Shown piece by piece: positions 1 through 7,499 of a DNA stretch of 11,693 bases. Numbering within the stretch: the stretch's first letter is position 1; each line of letters opens with the position of its first letter. Source of the DNA: an uncultured Eubacteriales bacterium (GTDB taxonomy: Bacteria; Bacillota; Clostridia; Lachnospirales; Lachnospiraceae). The notes below the pieces were generated by a model that saw only the letters and a list, made by a program, of their open reading frames with translations, did no database searches and was not told the origin of the DNA. The stretch is from the NCBI GenBank assembly GCA_900549105.1, contig URND01000096.1, positions 1 to 11,693 on the forward strand, read 5' to 3'. A program made the position numbers and the translations under genes.

Positions 1-81
1 CCCGCCGTAAATCTCAGAACCAGGATATACAAATCCTCTTGCCTTTGCCAAAGCAACAATTTTTTCCATTGTTTTTTCCAT
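1..81 (-). CDS. glyS: Glycine--tRNA ligase, N-terminal fragment (cut by window edge)
   Basis: Only the first 27 codons are present; the rest lies beyond the left edge. The translation begins MEKTMEKIVALAKARGF and continues VYPGSEIYGG. This is the characteristic opening of the single-chain (alpha2, eukaryote/archaea-like) class II glycyl-tRNA synthetase found in many Firmicutes, which charges tRNA-Gly with glycine in the cytoplasm. The family call rests on this short but distinctive stretch. The ATG at 79-81 is preferred because a GAGTGAGG ribosome binding site lies about ten bases upstream; a second in-frame ATG four codons in (67-69) is less well placed. A strong promoter sits 38-66 bases upstream of the start codon, so the gene can be transcribed separately from recO. 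The leader is about 30 bases, too short for a T-box. Confidence 0.85.
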   Translation of the reverse strand, partial: MEKTMEKIVALAKARGFVYPGSEIYGG

Positions 82-118
82 AATGCTTATACCTCACTCA
101 ATTCTTTTCGCTTGTTTT

Positions 119-147
119 ATTGTATCCTTTATCCATTCTTTTTTCAA
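119..147 (-). promoter_or_regulatory. Sigma-A type promoter for glyS
   Basis: Read on the minus strand, TTGAAA (142-147) and TACAAT (119-124) are separated by exactly 17 bases, a close match to the vegetative consensus. It lies in the 105-base gap between the recO stop and the glyS start. Transcription would begin near position 112. No terminator is visible after recO, so glyS may also receive read-through. Confidence 0.7.
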
Positions 148-186
148 GATTTTTTATGGGAACAAGCCGCCTAAAATCTATTTCTT

Positions 187-945
187 TCAAAACCCTCCGA
201 CATTTTCCATAATATTCAGAATTTCCAGAGATTTGAAGGTTTTATCAATGTGCTCCCTTATGTAATGCTCCATCATTTTCTGAAGCTGATGCAGAACCTC
301 TGATGAAACATTAAATGTATACAGCTTTTCAATCGGCGATGCGATAATATACTGGGCCGCATAGAGGGCCGAGGGATTTAAGGGCAATACCTGTCCGGCC
401 TCCGGGAGACATTTGTCACAGACAACACCGTTTTTTCCCGGGCTGAAATGTTCCAGGCCCTCCTCCGACCCACAGCATATGCAGTGAAAACATTCGGGAT
501 ATTCCCCATTGACAACAAAGATTCTCAGTTCATAAATCACCCGAATCAGCGCCGGCGGCACCGAATCTCTGCACAAAATCCGAAGTGTCTGATAGAGCAG
601 TTTTAACAGCTCGATTTCATTATTGTTTTCTCTCGCATAATAACCGGCCATTTCCAGAAAATAGGAAGCATAGCAGGCCCTCAGCGGCTCTTTGGGAATG
701 GTTTCAAAATAGTTGGTAATCTCCGCCGACACAAGGGTATAGGCATTTTTGCCTTCGATAACGCGAAAAGTACCGAAAGCAAAAAGCTGGGTGCCCGCCA
801 GCATGGCGCTGTATTGGCGTCTGGCTCCGCGGGCAAAGGCTGTAATCTTTCCCCTCTCTTTTGTCAGCAGCACCACCCGCCTGTCATATTCATTTACCGG
901 AGAGGTCCCGATCACCATCCCGGTGACCGCCGTCGATTCTATCAT
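187..945 (-). CDS. recO: DNA repair protein RecO
   Basis: RecO works with RecR (and RecF) to load RecA onto SSB-coated single-stranded DNA during gap repair and recombination. The 252-residue protein has the usual family length. Residues 1-80 form the N-terminal OB-fold region, including the conserved stretch with VLLTKERGKITAFARGARR. A helical middle follows. A four-cysteine zinc finger is visible, with a CxxCG pair at residues 155-158 and a CDKC pair at 176-179. There are extra cysteines at 152 and 157. The ATG at 945 lies eight bases after the era stop, and its AGGTGAT ribosome binding site overlaps that stop, so translation is probably coupled to era. The era-recO pairing is common in Firmicutes. 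Nothing looks broken. Confidence 0.95.
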   Translation of the reverse strand: MIESTAVTGMVIGTSPVNEYDRRVVLLTKERGKITAFARGARRQYSAMLAGTQLFAFGTFRVIEGKNAYTLVSAEITNYFETIPKEPLRACYASYFLEMAGYYARENNNEIELLKLLYQTLRILCRDSVPPALIRVIYELRIFVVNGEYPECFHCICCGSEEGLEHFSPGKNGVVCDKCLPEAGQVLPLNPSALYAAQYIIASPIEKLYTFNVSSEVLHQLQKMMEHYIREHIDKTFKSLEILNIMENVGGF

Positions 946-953
946 TTTATCAC

Positions 954-1865
954 CTAATACTCATTCTTATCGTAACCAAAATTCTTTATAAGAAAATCAC
1001 TGTCCCGCCAGTCTTTCTTCACTTTCACCCAAAGCTGCAGATTGACTTTTGTGTCCAGCAGATTTTCAATCTCAAACCGGGCGTTCTGCCCAATCTGCTG
1101 AAGCATCCGTCCCTGCTTTCCGATAATCATACCCTTGTGGGAATCCCTCTCGCAGACAATCGTCGCATGAATATCCATGATATGCCCGTGACGCCGCATC
1201 TTCATGGATTCTATGGAAACGGCAATGCCGTGAGGTACTTCCGCATCCATCAGCCGCAGCACCTTTTCCCGAATCAATTCGGCCACAATCTGCCGCTCCG
1301 GCTGATCCGTCACCACATCGTCATCATAAAATTTCGGCCCTTCCGGGAGATATTTCATAATCGAAGCAATGACATCTTTGCAATTCTCACCGGTGAAGGC
1401 GCAGCATGGAATAATCTCCGCAAAATCCAGCAAACCGCCGTACACCTTCATCACTTCCAGCAGTTCTTCTCTTTTTACCATATCCATCTTGTTGATAATC
1501 AAAAGGATTGGCGTTTTAGTCTTTTTGAGCTGCTCAATAATATGCTGCTCTCCGGCCCCCACGAAGGTGGACGGCTCCACAAGCCATAATACCACATCCA
1601 CCTCATTCAGTGTCCGCTCAGCCACTGTCACCATATATTCGCCCAATTTGTTTTTGGCCTTATGGATTCCCGGGGTATCAAGAAAGACAATCTGCCCTTC
1701 CTCACTTGTATACACGGTTTGAATCCGGTTTCTCGTTGTCTGAGGCTTATTGGACGTAATGGCTATCTTCTGTCCGATGAGCTGATTCATCAGAGTGGAC
1801 TTTCCCACATTCGGACGCCCAATCAGCGTGACAAAACCGGATTTAAAATGCTTATTTTCTATCAT
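954..1865 (-). CDS. era: GTPase Era
   Basis: Era is an essential GTPase that binds the 3' end of 16S rRNA and helps 30S subunit assembly and cell-cycle progression. The 303-residue length is normal. The G domain shows G1 GRPNVGKS (residues 16-23), switch I PQTTRNRI (41-48), G3 DTPG (63-66) and G4 NKMD (125-128). The G5 position reads CAF (155-157) where SAF or SAL is usual. The C-terminal KH RNA-binding domain carries its GxxG loop as GKQG (249-252) inside MIIGKQGRMLQQIG. The ATG at 1865 has an AAGGAGA ribosome binding site at good spacing. Only 15 bases separate it from the upstream peptidase stop, and 8 bases separate its own stop from recO, indicating one operon. Confidence 0.97.
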   Translation of the reverse strand: MIENKHFKSGFVTLIGRPNVGKSTLMNQLIGQKIAITSNKPQTTRNRIQTVYTSEEGQIVFLDTPGIHKAKNKLGEYMVTVAERTLNEVDVVLWLVEPSTFVGAGEQHIIEQLKKTKTPILLIINKMDMVKREELLEVMKVYGGLLDFAEIIPCCAFTGENCKDVIASIMKYLPEGPKFYDDDVVTDQPERQIVAELIREKVLRLMDAEVPHGIAVSIESMKMRRHGHIMDIHATIVCERDSHKGMIIGKQGRMLQQIGQNARFEIENLLDTKVNLQLWVKVKKDWRDSDFLIKNFGYDKNEY

Positions 1866-1880
1866 TGTATATTCTCCTTG

Positions 1881-4800
1881 TCATGCACCAATCAAGGGTT
1901 CTATCTTCTGGAACATGTCTTTATTTTCCTGTATTTTTGCCGCATTTCCCACAACACACCGAAGGTTTGCGTGAACCACGGCATCCACGATTCCATGGAG
2001 GCTGCGAATCGTCTCCGCATTCGCATGAAGCAGTTCATAACGATGCTTTTCCAGCTTTTCATAGGAAGTATGGGAAAGCCATGCGCCGAGGGAGCGCGCT
2101 CCCTTATCGGAAGCGCCTAAAGGTATATCAATACCGCTGACAGCCCCGATGATAAATTTCCGCATTGTCCGTTCATCTGCTTCAAAGTTTTTCACATAGT
2201 CCGCAGCGCCCTCATAAACCTCATAGGTTTCCCTCAGATTCGGGTCCCTATAGGATGTAAAATAACCGGTGCCATTTGGCGAAAAACCGCACATACAGCC
2301 ATAGGCGCCCCCCTGAACTCTCAAACGAATCCAGAGATAATCATAATTCATCATCACTTTTAAAACATTTAAAGCGCCGTGGTAGGCATAGCCCGCTTTG
2401 GAAAAATCACCGGCACAGGCATCATATTGTACCATTCCCGCAGTTGAATAGGCTTCCGCCCCAACGCCTTTCATCGACTGGCGCAATGCGGATTCCACCT
2501 CCGGCAATATTCCCGCTTTTCTATTCAAATCTGTAATTTCCGCCCCCGATACCCGGCTGTCCGATTCAGACACCCGCTCGCTCATTTCACCTAAAATCGG
2601 CCGGAGCAGCGCCGCCATCTCCCCGGCCAGAGCTTCAAAAGAAACCTCTGAGCAGGTAATATCCATAAGAAGATTTTCTTTGCGGAAAATAAGCGCCGCC
2701 GTCTCTTTCAGAGCTCCGGCAATTTCTTCTTTCCGCTCATCAAAATGTCTGTCCAGTTCCTCAATAAAACGGTAATAAGCCAGTCCTTCCTCATATTCCC
2801 TGTACATTCCGGCCAGAGATATAAAGCCGGTTGCCCGGTTTACCGCCACCATATGCCCATTGCCATTCATCATCATTTCGAGCCGGGATTTCAGTTGGCC
2901 GATAATCTCCTTCAGCCGCTTCGTATCCGCCAGCCTGCTCTCTGACATAATCTCCGCCATCAATCGGATACCGTCCGAAAACTTAGGAACAAGCACTTTC
3001 ATGACAACTTCCATTTTCGGATATAAAATATCGGTGCTTCCCTGCTCGGTATAAATATTCGTATTTGCCCGAATCCCGCCGGTGTGGATGTTGATTTCAT
3101 CGGCCAGCTCCGTATAATTGTGCCTTTCCGTATCCACATTGCCGAGAACCGAAGACAGAAGGCCGATATACGGTATTTTTTCAAAAGGGACACTGCCCGT
3201 ATCAAACACCCATTTTACATAGGCAATCCCACGGCTCTCCACATCATGGCAGAGTACCGGACAGCCCTGAACTTCTTTATATTGATTGTAAAATGGCTGG
3301 GGCTTCGGCTCAATATCTTCAATTTCGAGAATCGGTATCTTTGCCAAATCCTCTGCTGCGGAAGGTTCCTCCTGATATCGTTTTAAATCCTTTGTCTGCC
3401 CTACCATGGCTTCCAGCGCAGCTTTCGATAAGCCGGCCTTGTACCCGGCCAGCTTTTCTTCTGTCTCCGCCTCTGTCTTTTCAGTGAGGCCCTTTTCCGG
3501 CGCCAGAATAAGCAGGGAACTGTGGTTATTATCCAAAAGCCATGTCTGAATCAATTGTTCAAAATAGCCCTTACCCACATTTTCCTTTAATTTCTCAAAT
3601 GTATCGCTGGCCTGGATATGAATAAACGGCTTTGTTTCATCATAAAGCCAACTGTCCATCATCTGAAGGCCATACATAAGTCCGGCCGGATATCGGCCAA
3701 AGTCGCCCTCCCGGTACTTAAATTCATAATAATTAATCGCCGCCATCAGTGATTTCTGATTAATCCCCTTCGTGGCAAGCCCTGTCAATGTCTCGCGGAT
3801 AATCTTAAGAAAAGCCTCTTTCTGCTCTGCTTCCGCATTTTTTACAATAATGCACATATAAGGCTGTAAAATGCCGTTATCCAGCTCTCCAAAAACATCC
3901 TTGCCGATGCCGCTCTCCAAAAGGGCTTTTTTCAGCACTGCCCCCGGTGAAGACATGAGGACATATTCCAACACCTGCATTGCCAGATACAATTCCCGGT
4001 CCAGGCTTGTGCCGATAACCACATTGTAGCTTAAGTAGGTATTTTCCTTTAATTCCGCATCATCGCTGACGGCAAAAGATGCCCTTACTTCCCGCATCTT
4101 CTCAAAAGACGGCTGCATACTTATGGCAGAATCCACGGTAATGTTATCGTAATGACTCAGATAATGCTCATCGATAAATCCCAGTTTCTCCGCCACATCC
4201 ATATTGCCGTAAAGATAGAGCCAGGCATTGGACGGATGATAATATTGTCTATGAAAATCCAAAAATTCTTCATAACTCAAATCCGGAATATTTGCCGGGT
4301 CGCCGCCGGATTCCACACCATAAGTTGTATCCGGATAAAGGGTTTGGCTGATTTTTCGGAAAAGCACCTGCTCCGGCGAAGAAAAGGCGCCTTTCATTTC
4401 ATTGTATACAACGCCGTTATACTTTAAAGGACTGTCCACACTTTCCAGTTCATAATGCCAGCCCTCCTGAAGAAAGATTTCTTTATGCTCATAAATATTC
4501 GGCCGGAACACCGCATCCAGATAAACATGCATCAGATTCTGAAAATCCGTATCATTACAGCTTGCCACCGGGTAAACCGTCTTATCCGAATAGGTCATGG
4601 CATTTAAAAAGGTATTTAAAGAGCCTTTCACCAATTCCACAAAAGGGTCTTTCACCGGGAACTCTTCCGAACCGCAGAGTACCGAATGTTCTAAAATATG
4701 GGCCACCCCGGTACTGTCCTTCGGCGGCGTGCGGAAAGCCACATGAAATACTTTATTTGCATCTTCATTGGATAATACAGCCACACGGGCTCCGCTCTTT

Positions 4801-4895
4801 TTGTGTTTTAAAAGCCATGCTTCGGACTTTAATTCTTCAATATATGTCTTTTCCAGAATCGAATATGCTTCTGGTATTTTCACTGTCTGATTCAT
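1881..4895 (-). CDS. M16C family zinc metallopeptidase (PreP/falcilysin-like)
   Basis: This 1004-residue protein is an insulinase-superfamily oligopeptidase of subfamily M16C, in which two halves of one chain form a closed chamber that degrades peptides. The inverted zinc motif HxxEH is visible as HILEH (residues 66-70). The likely third zinc ligand is Glu166 in YNEMKGAFSSPEQ. The C-terminal half keeps the substrate-positioning Arg-x5-Tyr pair as RVQGGAY (Arg859, Tyr865), as in the mitochondrial presequence protease. There is no signal peptide or membrane segment, so it should be cytoplasmic; the physiological substrate cannot be read from the sequence. The ATG at 4895 has GGAGG seven bases upstream. 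It follows the amidase by 59 bases with no visible terminator. A weak TTGTAT-N17-TACAGT promoter candidate lies in that gap but is not listed separately. Era follows after 15 bases. Confidence 0.92.
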   Translation of the reverse strand: MNQTVKIPEAYSILEKTYIEELKSEAWLLKHKKSGARVAVLSNEDANKVFHVAFRTPPKDSTGVAHILEHSVLCGSEEFPVKDPFVELVKGSLNTFLNAMTYSDKTVYPVASCNDTDFQNLMHVYLDAVFRPNIYEHKEIFLQEGWHYELESVDSPLKYNGVVYNEMKGAFSSPEQVLFRKISQTLYPDTTYGVESGGDPANIPDLSYEEFLDFHRQYYHPSNAWLYLYGNMDVAEKLGFIDEHYLSHYDNITVDSAISMQPSFEKMREVRASFAVSDDAELKENTYLSYNVVIGTSLDRELYLAMQVLEYVLMSSPGAVLKKALLESGIGKDVFGELDNGILQPYMCIIVKNAEAEQKEAFLKIIRETLTGLATKGINQKSLMAAINYYEFKYREGDFGRYPAGLMYGLQMMDSWLYDETKPFIHIQASDTFEKLKENVGKGYFEQLIQTWLLDNNHSSLLILAPEKGLTEKTEAETEEKLAGYKAGLSKAALEAMVGQTKDLKRYQEEPSAAEDLAKIPILEIEDIEPKPQPFYNQYKEVQGCPVLCHDVESRGIAYVKWVFDTGSVPFEKIPYIGLLSSVLGNVDTERHNYTELADEINIHTGGIRANTNIYTEQGSTDILYPKMEVVMKVLVPKFSDGIRLMAEIMSESRLADTKRLKEIIGQLKSRLEMMMNGNGHMVAVNRATGFISLAGMYREYEEGLAYYRFIEELDRHFDERKEEIAGALKETAALIFRKENLLMDITCSEVSFEALAGEMAALLRPILGEMSERVSESDSRVSGAEITDLNRKAGILPEVESALRQSMKGVGAEAYSTAGMVQYDACAGDFSKAGYAYHGALNVLKVMMNYDYLWIRLRVQGGAYGCMCGFSPNGTGYFTSYRDPNLRETYEVYEGAADYVKNFEADERTMRKFIIGAVSGIDIPLGASDKGARSLGAWLSHTSYEKLEKHRYELLHANAETIRSLHGIVDAVVHANLRCVVGNAAKIQENKDMFQKIEPLIGA

Positions 4896-4954
4896 ACATC
4901 AACCTCCATTTATTATATAAACTGTACCATATTCCCCTGATTTATACAACCGGA

Positions 4955-5665
4955 TTACTGACGTCTTTTCTCAGTCTGAATCCACACCTTCACATCGTCA
5001 ATAAAGGTATCCCAGGCATCCTCATGCTCCACATAATATTTCGGACAGATCTTTCCCGTCACATCATAATGCCGAATGACATCCTTTGGCGAAACATCCA
5101 GATACATGCAGAGCCACCCCGTCAGATTAACCAGGGAACTATATGTATTATTATTAAATTTACCGTCCGCTGTTTCATGGCAGACTTCTATGGAAACCGT
5201 ATCCGAATTGCGCTCATTCGAACAATAGGCAATCTCATTTGTAGGTATACACTGGATAACCTCGCCCTCGAGGCCGACAATAAAATTGCTGCTGGCATAG
5301 GTTTCTCCGCTGTCCTTCAACCCTTCAAAATAATCCCGATTGGACTGGGCGCTGCTTCCCGGATTTCCCACATAATGAATGACGATGCCACGCACCCCAT
5401 CGGAAGGAATACATGGCCTTGAATATTCATTCGGCGTCAAAAGCTGGACGTCGATATAGGGCCGCCCGTCATCATAGGCCGGGTCCGGCGTACCATAAGG
5501 GCTTACCCTGTCATCCCGGGTACATGCCCTGAAAATCAATCCGAATATAATAAGGATAGTCAATAACAGACATCCTAAAATTGCAAACAAACGCAGCTTT
5601 TCTTCATTCACACGCCTGATTTTTCTTATTTTTTTCTTTTTATTTTTACTTGCGATGGCATCCAC
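4955..5665 (-). CDS. Membrane-anchored N-acetylmuramoyl-L-alanine amidase (Amidase_2)
   Basis: The enzyme is predicted to cut the amide bond between MurNAc and the stem peptide of peptidoglycan. Of its 236 residues, 1-24 are very basic and 25-45 form one hydrophobic segment (FAILGCLLLTILIIFGLIF), so the protein is probably a type II membrane protein with the catalytic domain outside. The Amidase_2 domain spans about 70-230. Candidate zinc ligands are His97 in GIVIHYVGN, His199 in RHYDVTGK and Cys207 in KICPKYY, with Lys205 in the position of the catalytic lysine of T7 lysozyme. The start is a GTG: the first ATG nearby (5659-5661) is out of frame, and an in-frame stop lies just upstream (5690-5692). 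A GGGGAGAGG purine run abuts the GTG closely. Whether it serves growth, division or sporulation is not evident. Confidence 0.9.
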   Translation of the reverse strand: MDAIASKNKKKKIRKIRRVNEEKLRLFAILGCLLLTILIIFGLIFRACTRDDRVSPYGTPDPAYDDGRPYIDVQLLTPNEYSRPCIPSDGVRGIVIHYVGNPGSSAQSNRDYFEGLKDSGETYASSNFIVGLEGEVIQCIPTNEIAYCSNERNSDTVSIEVCHETADGKFNNNTYSSLVNLTGWLCMYLDVSPKDVIRHYDVTGKICPKYYVEHEDAWDTFIDDVKVWIQTEKRRQ

Positions 5666-5698
5666 CCTCTCCCCTTCGTCGACAAAAATCTACATCCC

Positions 5699-5727
5699 AT
5701 TTTATACCATATAAATAATCTTTTCAA
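5699..5727 (-). promoter_or_regulatory. Sigma-A type promoter for the amidase (possibly also peptidase-era-recO)
   Basis: On the minus strand TTGAAA (5722-5727) and TAAAAT (5699-5704) are 17 bases apart. The predicted transcript starts near 5692, giving a leader of about 27 bases before the GTG start. It lies just downstream of the guaB terminator, so it begins a new transcription unit. No terminator is seen until at least recO, so this could drive the whole four-gene run; that extent is inference. Confidence 0.65.
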
Positions 5728-5754
5728 TAAATCTTCTCAGGAAGAAAAGCAAGA

Positions 5755-5790
5755 AGAAAAAATAAGGTGCTGCCGATTGACAACACCTTA
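5755..5790 (-). terminator. Rho-independent terminator of guaB
   Basis: On the minus strand TAAGGTGTTG (5781-5790) pairs with CAGCACCTTA (5763-5772) through an eight-base loop, with one U-G wobble. A run of six T (5757-5762) follows immediately. It begins 37 bases after the guaB stop codon. Confidence 0.85.
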
Positions 5791-5826
5791 AATTCATTCT
5801 TATTTTATATTATGCAGCAGCGCCAA

Positions 5827-7278
5827 TTAATCCACACTGTAGTTTGGAGCTTCTTTTGTAATCTGAATATCATGCGGATGGCTTTCTTTCAGGGAAGCCG
5901 CGCTAATCTTAACGAACTGACCATTATTTTTCAGTTCCTCGATACTCTTTGTACCGCAGTAACCCATACCTGCCCGCAAACCGCCAATCAACTGGAATAC
6001 AGTATCTTCAACAAGGCCCTTATAAGCCACACGGCCCTCAACGCCCTCCGGAACTAATTTCTTGGCATCCGCCTGGAAATACCGGTCTTTGCTGCCGTTT
6101 TCCATAGCTGCAATGGAACCCATACCCCGGTATACTTTGTATTTTCTTCCCTGATAAAGCTCGAAATCTCCAGGGCTTTCGTCACAGCCCGCAAACATGC
6201 TGCCCATCATGCAGACATCCGCTCCGGCTGCAATTGCTTTTGTCACATCGCCGGAATATTTGATACCGCCGTCCGCAATCAGCGGAATACCATATTCTTT
6301 TGCTACCGAATAGCAGTCCATAACAGCGGAAATCTGAGGCACGCCGATACCGGATACAACACGGGTTGTACAGATAGAACCCGGTCCAATACCAACCTTC
6401 ACAGCGTCAACACCGGCTTCAATCAAAGCCCGGGTCGCTGATGCCGTTGCCACATTACCGGCAATAACCTGTAAATCAGGGAAAGCATCTTTCAGCATGC
6501 GAACGCAGTTGAGAACATTGGCAGAATGTCCATGAGCAGAGTCAATGACAACCACATCAACTTTGGCTTTCACTAAAGCTTCCGCACGTTCAAGGATATT
6601 CTGGGTAACACCCAAAGCGGCGCCGCAGAGCAGACGGCCCTGGGAATCCTTTGCGGATAACGGATATTTAATCTGCTTTTCAATATCTTTAATTGTAATC
6701 AAACCTTTTAAGTTGAAATTATCATCCACAATCGGAAGCTTTTCCACACGGGCTTTCGCCAGAATCGCCTTAGCTTCTTCCAGGGTTACGCCTTCCTTCG
6801 CTGTAATCAGATTTTTGGAAGTCATGCACTCGGAAATCTTTCTGGAAAAATCAGTTTCAAATTTGAGGTCACGATTTGTGATAATGCCGACCAGCTTGCC
6901 ATTGTCCGTAATCGGGACACCGGAAATACGGAATTTAGCCATCAGCATGTCCGCATCCCCCAATGTATGTTCAGGAGATAATGAAAATGGGTCGGAAATA
7001 ACACCGTTCTCTGAACGTTTTACCTTATCAACCTCTTCTGCCTGTGCTGCAATAGACATATTTTTATGAATAATACCGATACCACCCTGTCTGGCCATCG
7101 CAATCGCCATACGATGTTCTGTTACAGTGTCCATACCTGCACTCATTAATGGTACATTCAAAACAATTTTCTTTGTTAAATGTGTCTGAATGTTTACCTG
7201 ATTTGGAATTACTTCCGAATACGCCGGAACAAGAAGCACGTCGTCAAAGGTAATGCCTTCACCGATAATTGTACCCAT
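5827..7278 (-). CDS. guaB: Inosine-5'-monophosphate dehydrogenase
   Basis: It oxidises IMP to XMP with NAD+, the committed step of GMP synthesis, in the cytoplasm. The preferred start is the ATG at 7276-7278, giving 483 residues beginning MGTIIGEGITFDDVLL. The AGAGG ribosome binding site lies nine bases before it but directly abuts the in-frame ATG three codons upstream (7285-7287), which is therefore unlikely. In 483-residue numbering, a CBS-domain pair occupies about 92-202, inserted in the TIM barrel. The catalytic cysteine is Cys303 in GPGSICTTRVV, the phosphate-binding region includes IADGGIKYSGD, the mobile flap has the Arg-Tyr pair at 399-400 (KDRYF), and Arg416 lies in GVEGRVAYKG. The gene stands alone with its own promoter and terminator. 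Length and motifs are normal. Confidence 0.98.
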   Translation of the reverse strand: MGTIIGEGITFDDVLLVPAYSEVIPNQVNIQTHLTKKIVLNVPLMSAGMDTVTEHRMAIAMARQGGIGIIHKNMSIAAQAEEVDKVKRSENGVISDPFSLSPEHTLGDADMLMAKFRISGVPITDNGKLVGIITNRDLKFETDFSRKISECMTSKNLITAKEGVTLEEAKAILAKARVEKLPIVDDNFNLKGLITIKDIEKQIKYPLSAKDSQGRLLCGAALGVTQNILERAEALVKAKVDVVVIDSAHGHSANVLNCVRMLKDAFPDLQVIAGNVATASATRALIEAGVDAVKVGIGPGSICTTRVVSGIGVPQISAVMDCYSVAKEYGIPLIADGGIKYSGDVTKAIAAGADVCMMGSMFAGCDESPGDFELYQGRKYKVYRGMGSIAAMENGSKDRYFQADAKKLVPEGVEGRVAYKGLVEDTVFQLIGGLRAGMGYCGTKSIEELKNNGQFVKISAASLKESHPHDIQITKEAPNYSVD

Positions 7279-7319
7279 TCTTATCATCCTCTCTTTCTTA
7301 CTTTTTTATAGGTTTCTAA

Positions 7320-7348
7320 AGTATATCAACTCTTCCGACAAAAGTCAA
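7320..7348 (-). promoter_or_regulatory. Sigma-A type promoter for guaB
   Basis: Minus-strand TTGACT (7343-7348) and TATACT (7320-7325) are separated by 17 bases, five of six consensus bases in each box. The leader to the ATG at 7278 is about 35 bases, too short for a purine riboswitch; no aptamer is seen. The remaining upstream sequence to the groEL terminator (7349-7410) is AT-rich and shows nothing recognisable. Confidence 0.8.
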
Positions 7349-7410
7349 CATGAGGTTATCATAATAATTACTAAACTCTTTGTTAAGTTCTGCTAATAGG
7401 GAATTGAATA

Positions 7411-7461
7411 CAAAAAGGGAGACGCTCCTGCTGTCCCAATAGGCATTTAGAGTGTCTCCCT
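7411..7461 (-). terminator. Rho-independent terminator of groES-groEL
   Basis: On the minus strand AGGGAGACACTC (7450-7461) pairs with GAGCGTCTCCCT (7416-7427), a 12-base stem with a single A-C mismatch, followed by a T run (7412-7416). It begins 38 bases after the groEL stop. The opposite strand also has a T run (CTATTTTTT, about 7466-7474), so the hairpin might work in both directions, though no plus-strand gene is seen to use it. Confidence 0.85.
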
Positions 7462-7499
7462 GATTCTATTTTTTAATGCTTACACAAATGGTCGATGGA

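Noticed and set aside
4896..4954. Promoter candidate TTGTAT-N17-TACAGT ahead of the M16C peptidase
   Set aside because: Both boxes are weak matches and could arise by chance in AT-rich DNA, so it is not called as a feature.
4562..5422. A 286-codon plus-strand open frame opposite the peptidase and amidase genes
   Set aside because: It lies wholly antisense to two clear genes, spans their junction, shows no recognisable motif and has no good ribosome binding site. It is a shadow frame.
7279..7287. Upstream ATG for guaB three codons before the chosen start
   Set aside because: The AGAGG ribosome binding site directly abuts it, whereas the next ATG has normal spacing and gives the usual IMPDH N-terminus.
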